Origin: Chrysaora quinquecirrha
Lineage: Eukaryota > Cnidaria > Scyphozoa > Semaeostomeae > Pelagiidae
DNA length: 64,000 bases
Assembly: GCA_014526335.1 (NCBI GenBank)
Contig: JACTAT010000026.1
Coordinates: forward strand, 877,565 to 941,564
Reading direction: 5' to 3'
This document shows, in pieces, positions 39,301 to 54,300 of the stretch. How positions within the stretch are numbered: the stretch's first letter is position 1; every line of letters begins with the position of its first letter. The notes under the pieces were generated by a model that did no database searches, was not told where the DNA came from, and was given only the letters and a program-made list of their open reading frames with translations. Made by a program: the position numbers and the translations under genes.

Positions 39301-42300
39301 GACAAATATATACAAAATATGTATGGTGCTGAAGAAGGCTCAACAAAGCACCATCTATTGTTGTGTTCTACTTGTTGAAAATTTATTGTAGTGTTCGCCA
39401 TTCATGACAAATATAAAGATATATGTATGGTGCTGAAGAAGGCTCAACATAGCCGAAACACAAAAGTGAAACGGGAGGTAGCCTGAGCGCAGACTTTTGT
39501 TACTGGGGAGGAGAGGAAGGAAAGGAACTACAGTAGTAGTAGGAACTTTTTAGTTACTTCCATTCCTCTCCTCCCCAGTAACCAAAGCCTGCACACAGGC
39601 TAAACGGGAGGAGAGTATTGGGCTGTATGACTTATAACAGCTACTCGACGATTTCACATTGAGCTCTTAGCGCAGTGGAAACGTCTTTAACAATGATGGA
39701 ACGAACGCTAAACTTACTGCAAACTGAAAATGCAAGTCCAAGAACAAGAAGCAAAAGGAAAACGGTCTTCATTTTCAGGCTGTCTTTTTGTCAATCCTGC
39801 AATGGAAGTCACTGTGAAATAACTGTGCTCATTTTCGCAAGGATGATAAAAGAATTATTTACATGAATTTAATAAAAGTTTCAAAAACAAAATCTTTCTG
39901 CTGGTCGTGATCGTGCCTAGGGGCAAATCACTGATTAAAATCACATATATTTTCAAGATTAATCACAAAAAATCAAATTAATCACAATTAATAAAAAATA
40001 ATCATATTAATCACAAAATAATCAAATTAATCACAACTTAATCAAATTAATCACAAAATAATCAAATTAATCACAAAAGAATCAAATCAAAATCACGCAC
40101 ACTTTCCAGGTTAATCACAAAAGAATCAAATTAATCACAATTAATAAAAAATAATCATATTAATCACAAAATAATCAAATTAATCACAACTTAATCAAAT
40201 TAATCACAAAATAATCAAATCAAAATCACGCACACTTTCCAGGATAATTACAAAAAAATCAAATTAATCACAAATGATCAAATCAAAACCAACGCACACT
40301 TTCCAGGATAATCACAAAAAAATCAAATTAATCACAAATAATCCAATTCATCATAAAACAATCACATTATTCACAAAATAATCAAATTAATCACAAATAA
40401 TCAAATTAATCACAAAAAATTAAATTAATCACAAATAATCAAAATAATCACAAATTAATCAAATAATCATAAAGTAACTAAATAAATCATAAAATAATCA
40501 AATAAAAGCACATACACTTTCAAGATTAATCATAAAAAAGTCATATTAATCACAAAACATCACATTAATCATAAATTAATCACATTACACGTTTTTTCTA
40601 TAAGAAACCGGTTTATAAGAAACCTAGAACTAGACACCCAAAAATTTAAGAAACTTTTAGAGCTACGAGGAAGGAGTTAAGAAACTTTAGAAATTTTTGT
40701 GTCAGTTTTCCAACATACTGATTTCACTTTGTGGAGGTAGTAATTAGTTCTCAGCATTCCCAGTGTGGCTAATTCAGTGCAATTTCTCGCACCTGTCTGC
40801 AATACTGTATCCCACAGGGTTTTTTGTCGTTTTTACTGCAATTTATTTCCATTTAATTAAGAAACTGTTAAGAAACTTTTAGAACTAAAATTGGGCCAAA
40901 AATTAAGAAACTTTTAGAACTAGGCTCCGAGCCAGGTTTCTTATTAACAAAAAACGTGTAATCACACAAGATTAACCCCTGATCAATAAACACGTACGCT
41001 TATTGAGGGAGTGATTTGCCTCTGGGATCGTGCTTCGGGAAGGGGTTTTGCAGAAATTTCGCCATAATTCTTTAAATAAAATGTAGATACAAGTTACTAC
41101 ATACAAGCATCTTTGATCTGTAATGTAAGTGAGAATAGTAAAGCGACAAACCTTTTTTGGTTCAAGAACACCTCAGACAGTCAGATGATAACTTGAAACA
41201 CCAACTGAACTCTTTCAGAGCAATCAGCCCTTTGTAACCCTTTTATACCCCTCTACAATACTTCCACCCATTCAAATTGAGTTTTTGTACCAGAGGAAGA
41301 ATAATTGTTTTCACCAAAGGATTCTTCCGCCCTTACAAAAGTAGTCTTTTCTTGCAGCGAAAAATTATCTGTTTGGCACGGAAGAGAGTTCGGCTGTCTG
41401 TTATACCCGGAATGACGGAATACCGGAATGCGGGAATCTGTAAAAGCCGGAATCTCTATACGTAGTTTTATTTTAAAAGGAACACTATACTGTATCAAAA
41501 CTTTGTTGATACGCTCTTTTTAAAATAAGAATACATTGATCTTTGCTGAGTCTCGATTATTCTTAAAATTTTTAGATTTCCAGTCAAATCATTTTTTATC
41601 GACAATACAATGTACACATTTTATGGTTTTATTTAACAAGCAACTTGACTTTTGTCCAGCCCTCAAAGTTGCTTAAAATTTTAGACATTTCAGCCCTCAA
41701 AGTTGCTTAAAAGTTGCTTAACCTTTTTTACCTAACAACCACCCCTGACTTTTCGGGTCAAAATCATCAACTGTTAGGCCTACAACACAACTTTTGGGAG
41801 ACAGCAAGTGGAAAAACGTTAGCTAACGAACTTTAACAAACAAAACCTAAGAACGAACAATTTCTTAAAAACAAGAAAGAGAATAAGCTTGATTGTTTGA
41901 CTTCTTAGTTGCTTACAGTAATTCAATTGAGCCCTCAAGTATCTTAATGTTAAGCTCAGTTCAGCCCTAGTTGCTTATTGAGCGGTTGCTTATTAAAAAA
42001 GTTTATTCAAAATTGATCTTCTTAGCAAAAATGATACCCCAAGTTTGTAATTTTAGCAAATATGATACCCCAAAATTTATTTTCCACCCCTAAAAAGGTA
42101 CCTCAAAAAATGGCACATCCCGTACCCATACATATGGGAGTTACCCCCAGGATGCCTGACCATGTTTCCGCTGTTTATCGCAATTTTGAACTTTATACTA
42201 CTAAACGTTACGTACAGTTATCTTCTATCTACTAGGTACAACAACATTTGGGAATTCACAATCGCAGCAAGAGAACATTGATATAAAATTAGACGGACCA

Positions 42301-45300
42301 CTTGTTGCTGACTACCACTGGTATTCCAATTATGAAGTTCCTGTTTTGTTTTGATCTAAGGCCCTGGCCAAACGATCAAACATTGTTGGTCAAACATTTG
42401 AAATTTGCTTTACAGCAAATGTTTTACCTTTTAGTCATGTCAAAAAAACATTGCTCGTTCAACATTTTTGAGGACGAACGTTACCATCTTCTATTGTTTT
42501 TCAAGTTAATTTGTTTCCCTGTGCGTACTAGCTACATGCCCGGGGGGTTACATGACTTATGAATGGACGGGGATGTGCCTCCCAGATTTTGGAAACCCAC
42601 CCACATATAAAGCAAACCTTTGCAGAAACAGACCCTATTTTATGAGTAAAAATAAGCCGAATGTGAGAATAATAAGACATTCTAGACCTTATTATTGCTT
42701 GATATTGTACTTAACATCTTTGACGCGATTTTGCCACTTTTTTACCGAATTAAAGTTAAACTTCGACTTTTCTTCAATTTGCCACCTGCTTTTATGGCGT
42801 TTTGATTAAAATCATATCCATGTTTAGAGAATATCAGGACCAAAGTATGGGCGGCACATACCCAATACCCAAATTATACAAAGTACCCCTCCCGGGGCTA
42901 CATGTTCCAGATTCTTGCCGTATGTCCTTTGAAGTGACGAAACACGCCCTGCCCAAAATCCTTTATGCTATATTATTTGTTTTTCAGTTACATTACTTAT
43001 GAGCTAAAGCAAGTGCTTGTGGGACCTATGTTATTGTCCGTTGTAGAGAGGTGTCCGCTGTATGGAGATGTATTTCTACAGTGGAACCTCCATATAACGG
43101 ACACTTGTGGGACCAATGTTATTAAATACAGTGGATTCGTTGTAGAGAGGTGTACGCTGTATGGAGGTTTGTTTTGTTTGTCTATAGTGGAACCTCCATA
43201 TAACGGACACCTGTGGGACCAATGTTATTAAATACAATGGATTCGTTGTAGAGAGATCTACGCTATACGGAAGTTTGTTTTGTTTGTCTATAGTGGAACC
43301 TCCATATAACGGACACCTGTGGGACCAATGTTATTAAATACAATGGATTCGTTGTAGAGAGATCTACGCTATACGGAAGTTTGTTTTGTTTGTCTATAGT
43401 GTAACCTCCATATAGCGGACACCTGTGGGACCAATGTTATTAAATACATTGGATTCGTTGTAGAGAGGTGTACGCTGTATGGAGGTTTGTTTTGTTTGTC
43501 TATAGTGGAACCTCCATATAACGGACACCTGTGGGACCAATGTTATTAAATACATTGGATTCGTTATAGAGAGGTGTACGCTGTACGGAGGTTTGTTTTG
43601 TTTGTCTATAGTGGAACCTCCATATAACGGACACCTGTGGGACCAATGTTATTAGATACAGTGGATTCGTTGTAGAGAGATGTACGCTATACGGAAGTTT
43701 GTTTTGTTTGTCTATAGTGGAACCTCCATATAATGAAGGGCGTTGTTGCGTCTGTATCCACGCCCTTTGAAGGTGCTGTGGCGTCGTGGTGACTCGTGGT
43801 GTCAGAAGCTCAGTGTGGTCAGGGTTCGAGCCCAGCCACGGTAGCGTCACAGCCAGGGTCGAGGTCTCGATTAGTTAACCTAATACTGAGATCCTAGCGA
43901 CTGGCGCTAAAAACATCTTTTCACCTTTACCATCCCGTAGATAAAAACTCCACCTTTAAACCCGAGTGTTGTATAATCAGACAAGCCAAGGTCTTTTCTG
44001 CTGTAGTTTGGCGGTAAGATCCTTCTTAGGTAGGGAAGTCCTATGTCCTTGATAAGGTTTATTAGTAGGGATTTTGACTGCGTTGGTCCCCTCGGTGTAC
44101 GGGGAGAGACGGGCGATGTGAACGATGGGTACGGCAGGGACTCTTGTAATGTATTATGTCGAAGAAAAGGACCGGATCAAAAGATGCTTGTATCGAAGAC
44201 GTAGATTATAAAAATTCATTTCAGAAATACACGTAGTATGCGTATATAATTGCCATGAATGGCGATTCATGACAATTAAATACAAATATGTATGGTGGTG
44301 AAGAAGGCTCAACATAGCCGAAACACAAAAGTCAACCTGGAGGAGAGTCTTGGGCTGTATGACTTATAAGAGCTACTCGACGATTTCACATTGAGTTCTT
44401 AGCGCAGTGGAAACGTCGTTGGCTCTCTGATCATCCAGTCTAGGGTCGAATCCCATATATTTTGGTATGCTACTTGTGGAAAAATCTATCCGTAGTATAC
44501 GTATATGTGGTGCTAATATTTCACCCTGGCATTCAGGGCTTCTTAAGAGCTAAATTCAACAGTTTCTGCCGTTTTGTGTTGTTCCTTAAATCAGTTTTAT
44601 TCTCCTTTGGAGCCCGTGAACAGTTGGTAGAGCAAGTGTGTACAAAGTGAACCCAAGGTCTAATTTATTATTTATTTATTTGTTAGGGTGACAGAATTGT
44701 TATTGGTGGAGCTCACTTTTTTGGGTTAGTATTTTGTTTCTCTAAAACATATTTCTGCAACCGAAGCTCAAAGCTCTGACCAAATGATCAAACATTGTTG
44801 GTCCAACATTAGAGATTTGTTTGCCAAGCAAAATGTTTGACTGTTTTGCTACGTTCAAAGCCACAGCTCGTCCAATAATTCTGTTGTACGTCAAGCAAAA
44901 TATGTTTTGAACTTGTTCGAAAAAATCACACCACAAATTTTGTTACTTTTGCTTGTCAAGCAATGTTTTGACGTGGTCAAACGGTCAAACATTTGTTGTA
45001 AAGCAAATTTCAAATTTTGGATCAACAATGTGTGATCATGTAGCCGCAGCCTAAGAATTTGTCAAGCAATGTTTTGTGAAGTCGCCAAACGGTCAATCAT
45101 TTGTTGTAAAGCAAATTTCAAATTTTGGATCAACAATGTGTGATCGTTTGGCCAGAGCCTTACAGTGCAAAAATATGCCATTAAACATATTCTTATAAAT
45201 GGCAAGCATTAGGCCCTGCCAAACGATCAAGTTTTGTTAGTCAAACATTTTAATTAGTTGTACAACAGATGTTTGACCGTTTGGCCACGTCAAAAACATT

Positions 45301-48300
45301 GCTTGACAAGCAATAGTAAGCAAAATTTGTGACGTGATGTTTTTGAAAAAGTTTAAAAACATTTTTGCTTGATGCAAACAAAAATTGTTGGACGAGCAAT
45401 GTTTTTCGACGTCGCCAAACGGTCAAAATTGTTTGACAAGCAAATCTCAAATGTTGGACCAACAATGTTTGATCGTTTGGAAGACGGCTGAGAATACGTT
45501 TGTATAAACACATTCCTGACTCTTTTTTTAGCTTCAACCAGCCGAACACAGTCAAGTCAACTAAGAGAGAGGGCCGAAAAAAGTGGGATGGACTGACTCT
45601 GAAAGATTTTGAATATGCGAAAAAGGAACTGACAGAACAGCAAAATGCAAAGTACGAAAGTTTAGCAAAAAAACATCTTATTTACCCGTTCATGAATTTT
45701 CTTAAAGGATGTGGCCAAAAGTTATTTTCTTATTCATAAATTCAAATGAAAATAACTTTATTTACTTATCATACTTATATCTACTTCACGCTAAAATACA
45801 ATACAAGAATTATATCTTACAAGTATAGTAAAGTCAGTCTAGCGATTTTATGTAATTTATGTCGATCTCACCAAGCATAATACATCGTTCCTTGACCGTC
45901 TGTTCAAAGGGAGGGGTGGGGTGGGCAATCTTACTTCTCAACGAAATCGCTATCGACGTGTGAAGACTCTTGATCACTCACAAGCTTATATACTGTATAC
46001 TCCCTTGGGTCCTAACTTATGATGCAGTACTGCAATTCTAACATTCCACGAAATACCTTCCTTTCTAAAACAATGTATCACGCTTATATCCTTTCTCCTG
46101 GGTTATGGGATAAGAAAATTCATTACGGTATGCAATGCCAGTTATCAACAGTGAAAGCCTGGGCATGGATGTTCATTTTTATCTACGGAAACTAGTTCAT
46201 AATTTAACACAGTTAGGCCTAGTTCGTGCGTTTAAGTTATGCAGCAGCGAATTTAACCCTATCTCACCTGGGCATTTCAGAACATTCTAAACCTAAGGGG
46301 GTACATTGCCCCCCCCCTATTTATCTTAGCTATTATGTTAGATAGAGTATCCAAAACTAGTAAAGGACTACTTCATAAAGGAATTCATAAAGAAAGTCTA
46401 CATTAAGAAAGTCTACATAAAAAAATTTGCCAATACCTAATCTTCCTGGTGCCTATAGAATTAACACAAGATGCTTCGGGATGGTTTATCGGCGGAAAAC
46501 TTCTTTTCACCACGAATTATTCTTAGGCATTCAAGCAGCTAACCAAGTCGAGGATCAAATCTGGTTTGCTGCTTGAATGCCTAAGAAAAATTCGTGGTGA
46601 AAAGTTTTCCGTCGATAAACCATCCCGAAGCATCTTGTGTTAATTCTGTAGGCACCAGTAAGATTAGTTGTATACAAGATTGTTATCCAAAACGTCTATA
46701 CATATAACAGTATGTAGAATTCGAATAAAATAATGATGAATCTGAAGCCAATGCCAATACATATATATAGGTGATATTACCTCTTGTAACAGTTTTCGTG
46801 TGATGACGTCATCATTTTTGAAGAACATCAAAATCAAAATATTGACGCTGGTAGATAATTTTCATGTGAAAAAACTCCACCAAGCATCATTCTGCCGCTA
46901 ATTACTAGATACTTTGGCATGCAGAAAATAAAATTTCGTTTCTGCTTTCCAGGCTACTTCTGAGAAGCAGATCTATTTACAGAAACAAGCTTACAAAGAA
47001 GAAATATCCAACCTTCAAAAAATGTTGGTAAGTTGTCGGCTGTTTGTTATGTCTGTTATACTCATCAAAATACATTATGTTTATGTTTATGTTTATGTTT
47101 ATGTTTATGTTTACGCTTATGTTTTATGATGATACTTATGTTTATGTTTTGTTTTATGTTCATACTTTGTTTATATATATATATGTTTTTATACTTATGT
47201 ATATGCTTATGCTTATGATTACGTTTATGTTTTGTGCTTATGTTTATTTTTACATTTATAGTCATGTTTTCGTTTATACTTACGCCTATGCTTATGATTA
47301 CTTTTATGTTTATGTTTACGTTTATGTTTCCTGTTTATGTTTCTATTTATTTTTATGTTTATGCCTATGTTTTTGCTCATATTTATATTTATGCACGTGC
47401 TTATGTTTATGTTTGTATTTTTGTTCAAATTTATGCTTATTTTTCTGTTCACATTACTGTTTATATTTATGTTTATGTTTAGGTTTATGTTTTTGTTTAT
47501 GTTATGTCAATGTTTATGTTTATGTTCATTTTATGTTTATGTTTTTGTTTATGTTTATGTTTATGGTTGTATTTATGTTTTTGTTTATGTTATGTTTATG
47601 TTTATGTTTATGTTTATGTTTGTGTTTATATTTATGTTTATGCTTATGTGTATGTTTATGTTTATGTTTATGTTTATGATTGTAGTTATGTTTATGTTTA
47701 TGTTCATGCTCATGTCTATGTTGATGCTTATGTTTGGGTTTATGTAATTTGACGCCGATTATATATAGTTTTTCTTATTTCCATTTAGCCTTTTACTCCT
47801 GATTTCCTCTGTATGAAAACCGTTTTGTTTAATTGCAGGAAGAAGCAGAAAATGAGAAAAAACTTGCTGAAGAAAACCAACAAATTGCAGAAGATAAGAT
47901 TGCTGAGCTTAAGTCTCACAAAGAAGTAAGCATTTGTGTTTGCATAGTCGGGGATGAGTTTGTCTAGATGGGCCATGATCTCTGCTTACAGTACTATAAA
48001 CGAGCTTGACTCGCAGTCCATAGAGCAAAGCCCTGTTCACAGTACAAAAAGTAACCCTAGCTCGGCTTAATTTTACGTTAATCTTGCCCAGGCGCGAGTT
48101 TAAAGACGTGAAACTTGTGTTCGGCCTTTGTTTTCTCGTACTTGGCCGAGTCAAGCTCGGAACCATCGCCCAATTGCCCCGGGCCATCGTTTATGTGATC
48201 TTCTAATCCAACCCTCCCAATTCCTAAACCGTTCTTGAGACCATGGCCAAAAAATCATCAACTGTAGACTGTAGTTCGCTTCAATATGTTATATGATGAG

Positions 48301-51300
48301 TTTGCCATTTAACAGAAGACTTTCTTGTGTTTGTTTTATATATTATTGTTTTTCTTTTATTTTTTTATAGTCCCTTGTCGAAGAGATACTGCTAAACAGA
48401 AAGAGACTTCAAGATGAAGCCAAAGCTGCTAAACAGGTTTGAGCTTAAAAATTTTTGACCGTGTTTGACATTTTGGCATGGTGTCAATAGCTTAATGAGA
48501 TCGGTGCTCGAGTCCCAGCCCCGATATCGTCACAGACAGGGTGAACGCCCCGTTAGTTCATCTACTTCTGAGATCTTAGCGACTGGCTCTAACTATTGAA
48601 AGCGCTGTGACGTCGCGGTCTTATCCAGCTAGCTCATGGTTTCAATAGCTTAGGGAGGTCGGGGCTCGAGTCCCAGCCAATGTAGCGTCACAGACAGGGT
48701 GAACGCCCCGTTAGTTCATCTACTTCTGAGATCTTAGCGACTGGCGCTAGCTATTATTAGAAGTGCTGTGACGTCGCGGTCTTAACCAGCTAGCTCATGG
48801 TGTCAATAGCTTAGGGAGGTCGGGGCTCGAGTCCCAGCCAATGTAGCGTCACAGACAGGGTGAACGCCCCGTTAGTTCATCTACTTCTGAGATCTTAGCG
48901 ACTGGCGCTAGCTATTATTAGAAGTGCTGTGACGTCGCGGTCTTAACAAGCTAGCTCATGGTGTCAATAGCTTAGGGAGGTCGGGGCTCGAGTCCCAGCC
49001 AATGTAGCGTCACAGACAGGGTGAACGCCCCGTTAGTTCATCTACTTCTGAGATCTTAGCGACTGGCGCTAGCTATTATTAGAAGTGCTGTGACGTCGCG
49101 GTCTTATCCAGCTAGCTCATGGTTTCAATAGCTTAGGGAGGTCGGGGCTCGAGTCCCAGCCAATGTAGCATCACAGACAGGGTGAACGCCCCGTTAGCTC
49201 ATCTACTTCTGAGATCTTAGCGACTGGCGCTAGCTATTATTAGAAGTGCTGTGACGTCGCGGTCTTAACCAGCTAGCTCATGGTGTCAATAGCTTAGGGA
49301 GGTCGGGGCTCGAGTCCCAGCCAATGTAGCGTCACAGACAGGGTGAACGCCCCGTTAGTTCATCTACTTCTGAGATCAAAGCGACTGGCGCTAGCTATTA
49401 TTAGAAGTGCTGTGACGTCGCGGTCTTATCCAGCTAGCTCATGGTTTCAATAGCTTAGGGAGGTCGGGGCTCGAGTCCCAGCCAATGTAGCGTCACAGAC
49501 AGGGTGAACGCCCCGTTAGTTCATCTACTTCTGAGATCTTAGCGACTGGCGCTAGCTATTATTAGAAGTGCTGTGACGTCGCGGTCTTATCCAGCTAGCT
49601 CATGGTTTCAATAGCTTAGGAGGTCGGGGCTCGAGTCCCAGCCAATGTAGCATCACAGACAGGGTGAACGCCCCGTTAGTTCATCTACTTCTGAGATCTT
49701 AGCGACTGGCGCTAGCTATTATTAGAAGTGCTGTGACGTCGCGGTCTTAACCAGCTAGCTCATGGTGTCAATAGCTTAGGGAGGTCGGGGCTCGAGTCCC
49801 AGCCAATGTAGCGTCACAGACAGGGTGAACGCCCCGTTAGTTCATCTACTTCTGAGATCAAAGCGACTGGCGCTAGCTATTATTAGAAGTGCTGTGACGT
49901 CGCGGTCTTAACCAGCTAGCTCATGGTGTCAATAGCTTAGGGAGGTCGGGGCTCGAGTCCCAGCCAATGTAGCGTCACAGACAGGGTGAACGCCCGTTAG
50001 TTCATCTACTTCTGAGATCAAAGCGACTGGCGCTAGCTATTATTAGAAGTGCTGTGACGTCGCGGTCTTAACCAGCTAGCTCATGGTGTCAATAGCTTAG
50101 GGAGGTCGGGGCTCGAGTCCCAGCCAATGTAGCGTCACAGACAGGGTGAACGCCCGTTAGTTCATCTACTTCTGAGATCAAAGCGACTGGCGCTAGCTAT
50201 TATTAGAAGTGCTGTGACGTCGCGGTCTTAACCAGCTAGCTCATGGTGTCAATAGCTTAGGGAGGTCGGGGCTCGAGTCCCAGCCAATGTAGCGTCACAG
50301 ACAGGGTGAACGCCCCGTTAGTTCATCTACTTCTGAGATCAAAGCGACTGGCGCTAGCTATTATTAGAAGTGCTGTGACGTCGCGGTCTTAACCAGCTAG
50401 CTCATGGTGTCAATAGCTTAGGGAGGTCGGGGCTCGAGTCCCAGCCAATGTAGCGTCACAGACAGGGTGAACGCCCGTTAGTTCATCTACTTCTGAGATC
50501 AAAGCGACTGGCGCTAGCTATTATTAGAAGTGCTGTGACGTCGCGGTCTTAACAAGCTAGCTCATGGTGTCAATAGCTTAGGGAGGTCGGGGCTCGAGTC
50601 CCAGCCAATGTAGCGTCACAGACAGGGTGAACGCCCCGTTAGTTCATCTACTTCTGAGATCAAAGCGACTGGCGCTAGCTATTATTAGAAGTGCTGTGAC
50701 GTCGCGGTCTTAACCAGCTAGCTCATGGTGTCAATAGCTTAGGGAGGTCGGGGCTCGAGTCCCAGCCAATGTAGCGTCACAGACAGGGTGAACGCCCCGT
50801 TAGTTCATCTACTTCTGAGATCAAAGCGACTGGCGCTAGCTATTATTAGAAGTGCTGTGACGTCGCGGTCTTAACCAGCTAGCTCATGGTGTCAATAGCT
50901 TAGGAGGTCGGGGCTCGAGTCCCAGCCAATGTAGCGTCACAGACAGGGTGAACGCCCGTTAGTTCATCTACTTCTGAGATCAAAGCGACTGGCGCTAGCT
51001 ATTATTAGAAGTGCTGTGACGTCGCGGTCTTAACCAGCTAGCTCATGGTGTCAATAGCTTAGGGAGGTCGGGGCTCGAGTCCCAGCCAATGTAGCGTCAC
51101 AGACAGGGTGAACGCCCCGTTAGTTCATCTACTTCTGAGATCAAAGCGACTGGCGCTAGCTATTATTAGAAGTGCTGTGACGTCGCGGTCTTAACCAGCT
51201 AGCTCATGGTGTCAATAGCTTAGGGAGGTCGGGGCTCGAGTCCCAGCCAATGTAGCGTCACAGACAGGGTGAACGCCCGTTAGTTCATCTACTTCTGAGA

Positions 51301-54300
51301 TCAAAGCGACTGGCGCTAGCTATTATTAGAAGTGCTGTGACGTCGCGGTCTTAACCAGCTAGCTCATGGTGTCAATAGCTTAGGGAGGTCGGGGCTCGAG
51401 TCCCAGCCAATGTAGCGTCACAGACAGGGTGAACGCCCCGTTAGTTCATCTACTTCTGAGATCAAAGCGACTGGCGCTAGCTATTATTAGAAGTGCTGTG
51501 ACGTCGCGGTCTTAACCAGCTAGCTCATGGTGTCAATAGCTTAGGGAGGTCGGGGCTCGAGTCCCAGCCAATGTAGCGTCACAGACAGGGTGAACGCCCG
51601 TTAGTTCATCTACTTCTGAGATCAAAGCGACTGGCGCTAGCTATTATTAGAAGTGCTGTGACGTCGCGGTCTTAACCAGCTAGCTCATGGTGTCAATAGC
51701 TTAGGGAGGTCGGGGCTCGAGTCCCAGCCAATGTAGCGTCACAGACAGGGTGAACGCCCGTTAGTTCATCTACTTCTGAGATCAAAGCGACTGGCGCTAG
51801 CTATTATTAGAAGTGCTGTGACGTCGCGGTCTTAACCAGCTAGCTCATGGTGTCAATAGCTTAGGGAGGTCGGGGCTCGAGTCCCAGCCAATGTAGCGTC
51901 ACAGACAGGGTGAACGCCCCGTTAGTTCATCTACTTCTGAGATCAAAGCGACTGGCGCTAGCTATTATTAGAAGTGCTGTGACGTCGCGGTCTTAACAAG
52001 CTAGCTCATGGTGTCAATAGCTTAGGGAGGTCGGGGCTCGAGTCCCAGCCAATGTAGCGTCACAGACAGGGTGAACGCCCCGTTAGTTCATCTACTTCTG
52101 AGATCAAAGCGACTGGCGCTAGCTATTATTAGAAGTGCTGTGACGTCGCGGTCTTAACCAGCTAGCTCATGGTGTCAATAGCTTAGGGAGGTCGGGGCTC
52201 GAGTCCCAGCCAATGTAGCGTCACAGACAGGGTGAACGCCCGTTAGTTCATCTACTTCTGAGATCAAAGCGACTGGCGCTAGCTATTATTAGAAGTGCTG
52301 TGACGTCGCGGTCTTAACCAGCTAGCTCATGGTGTCAATAGCTTAGGGAGGTCGGGGCTCGAGTCCCAGCCAATGTAGCGTCACAGACAGGGTGAACGCC
52401 CGTTAGTTCATCTACTTCTGAGATCAAAGCGACTGGCGCTAGCTATTATTAGAAGTGCTGTGACGTCGCGGTCTTAACCAGCTAGCTCATGGTGTCAATA
52501 GCTTAGGGAGGTCGGGGCTCGAGTCCCAGCCAATGTAGCGTCACAGACAGGGTGAACGCCCGTTAGTTCATCTACTTCTGAGATCAAAGCGACTGGCGCT
52601 AGCTATTATTAGAAGTGCTGTGACGTCGCGGTCTTAACCAGCTAGCTCATGGTGTCAATAGCTTAGGGAGGTCGGGGCTCGAGTCCCAGCCAATGTAGCG
52701 TCACAGACAGGGTGAACGCCCCGTTAGTTCATCTACTTCTGAGATCAAAGCGACTGGCGCTAGCTATTATTAGAAGTGCTGTGACGTCGCGGTCTTAACA
52801 AGCTAGCTCATGGTGTCAATAGCTTAGGGAGGTCGGGGCTCGAGTCCCAGCCAATGTAGCGTCACAGACAGGGTGAACGCCCGTTAGTTCATCTACTTCT
52901 GAGATCAAAGCGACTGGCGCTAGCTATTATTAGAAGTGCTGTGACGTCGCGGTCTTAACCAGCTAGCTCATGGTGTCAATAGCTTAGGGAGGTCGGGGCT
53001 CGAGTCCCAGCCAATGTAGCGTCACAGACAGGGTGAACGCCCGTTAGTTCATCTACTTCTGAGATCAAAGCGACTGGCGCTAGCTATTATTAGAAGTGCT
53101 GTGACGTCGCGGTCTTAACCAGCTAGCTCATGGTGTCAATAGCTTAGGGAGGTCGGGGCTCGAGTCCCAGCCAATGTAGCGTCACAGACAGGGTGAACGC
53201 CCGTTAGTTCATCTACTTCTGAGATCAAAGCGACTGGCGCTAGCTATTATTAGAAGTGCTGTGACGTCGCGGTCTTAACCAGCTAGCTCATGGTGTCAAT
53301 AGCTTAGGGAGGTCGGGGCTCGAGTCCCAGCCAATGTAGCGTCACAGACAGGGTGAACGCCCGTTAGTTCATCTACTTCTGAGATCAAAGCGACTGGCGC
53401 TAGCTATTATTAGAAGTGCTGTGACGTCGCGGTCTTAACCAGCTAGCTCATGGTGTCAATAGCTTAGGGAGGTCGGGGCTCGAGTCCCAGCCAATGTAGC
53501 GTCACAGACAGGGTGAACGCCCGTTAGTTCATCTACTTCTGAGATCAAAGCGACTGGCGCTAGCTATTATTAGAAGTGCTGTGACGTCGCGGTCTTAACC
53601 AGCTAGCTCATGGTGTCAATAGCTTAGGGAGGTCGGGGCTCGAGTCCCAGCCAATGTAGCGTCACAGACAGGGTGAACGCCCGTTAGTTCATCTACTTCT
53701 GAGATCAAAGCGACTGGCGCTAGCTATTATTAGAAGTGCTGTGACGTCGCGGTCTTAACCAGCTAGCTCATGGTGTCAATAGCTTAGGAGGTCGGGGCTC
53801 GAGTCCCAGCCAATGTAGCGTCACAGACAGGGTGAACGCCCGTTAGTTCATCTACTTCTGAGATCAAAGCGACTGGCGCTAGCTATTATTAGAAGTGCTG
53901 TGACGTCGCGGTCTTAACCAGCTAGCTCATGGTGTCAATAGCTTAGGGAGGTCGGGGCTCGAGTCCCAGCCAATGTAGCGTCACAAACAGGGTGAACGCC
54001 CGTTAGTTCATCTACTTCTGAGATCAAAGCGACTGGCGCTAGCTATTATTAGAAGTGCTGTGACGTCGCGGTCTTAACAAGCTAGCTCATGGTGTCAATA
54101 GCTTAGGGAGGTCGGGGCTCGAGTCCCAGCCAATGTAGCGTCACAGACAGGGTGAACGCCCGTTAGTTCATCTACTTCTGAGATCAAAGCGACTGGCGCT
54201 AGCTATTATTAGAAGTGCTGTGACGTCGCGGTCTTAACAAGCTAGCTCATGGTGTCAATAGCTTAGGGAGGTCGGGGCTCGAGTCCCAGCCAATGTAGCG

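Noticed and set aside
43500..43850. 116-codon minus-strand open frame
   Set aside because: Spans the 106-bp tandem repeat and a SINE-A; no domain.
45652..45739. Exon 17 read-through as the true end of a short kinesin isoform
   Set aside because: The frame stays open to TAA at 45739, but downstream coiled-coil and C-terminal exons match KIF14 in order, so splicing near 45652 is favoured; a minor isoform is not excluded.
47033..47752. Met/Phe/Tyr-rich open frames up to 211 codons
   Set aside because: Translations of the TTTATG hexamer repeat between exons 18 and 19.
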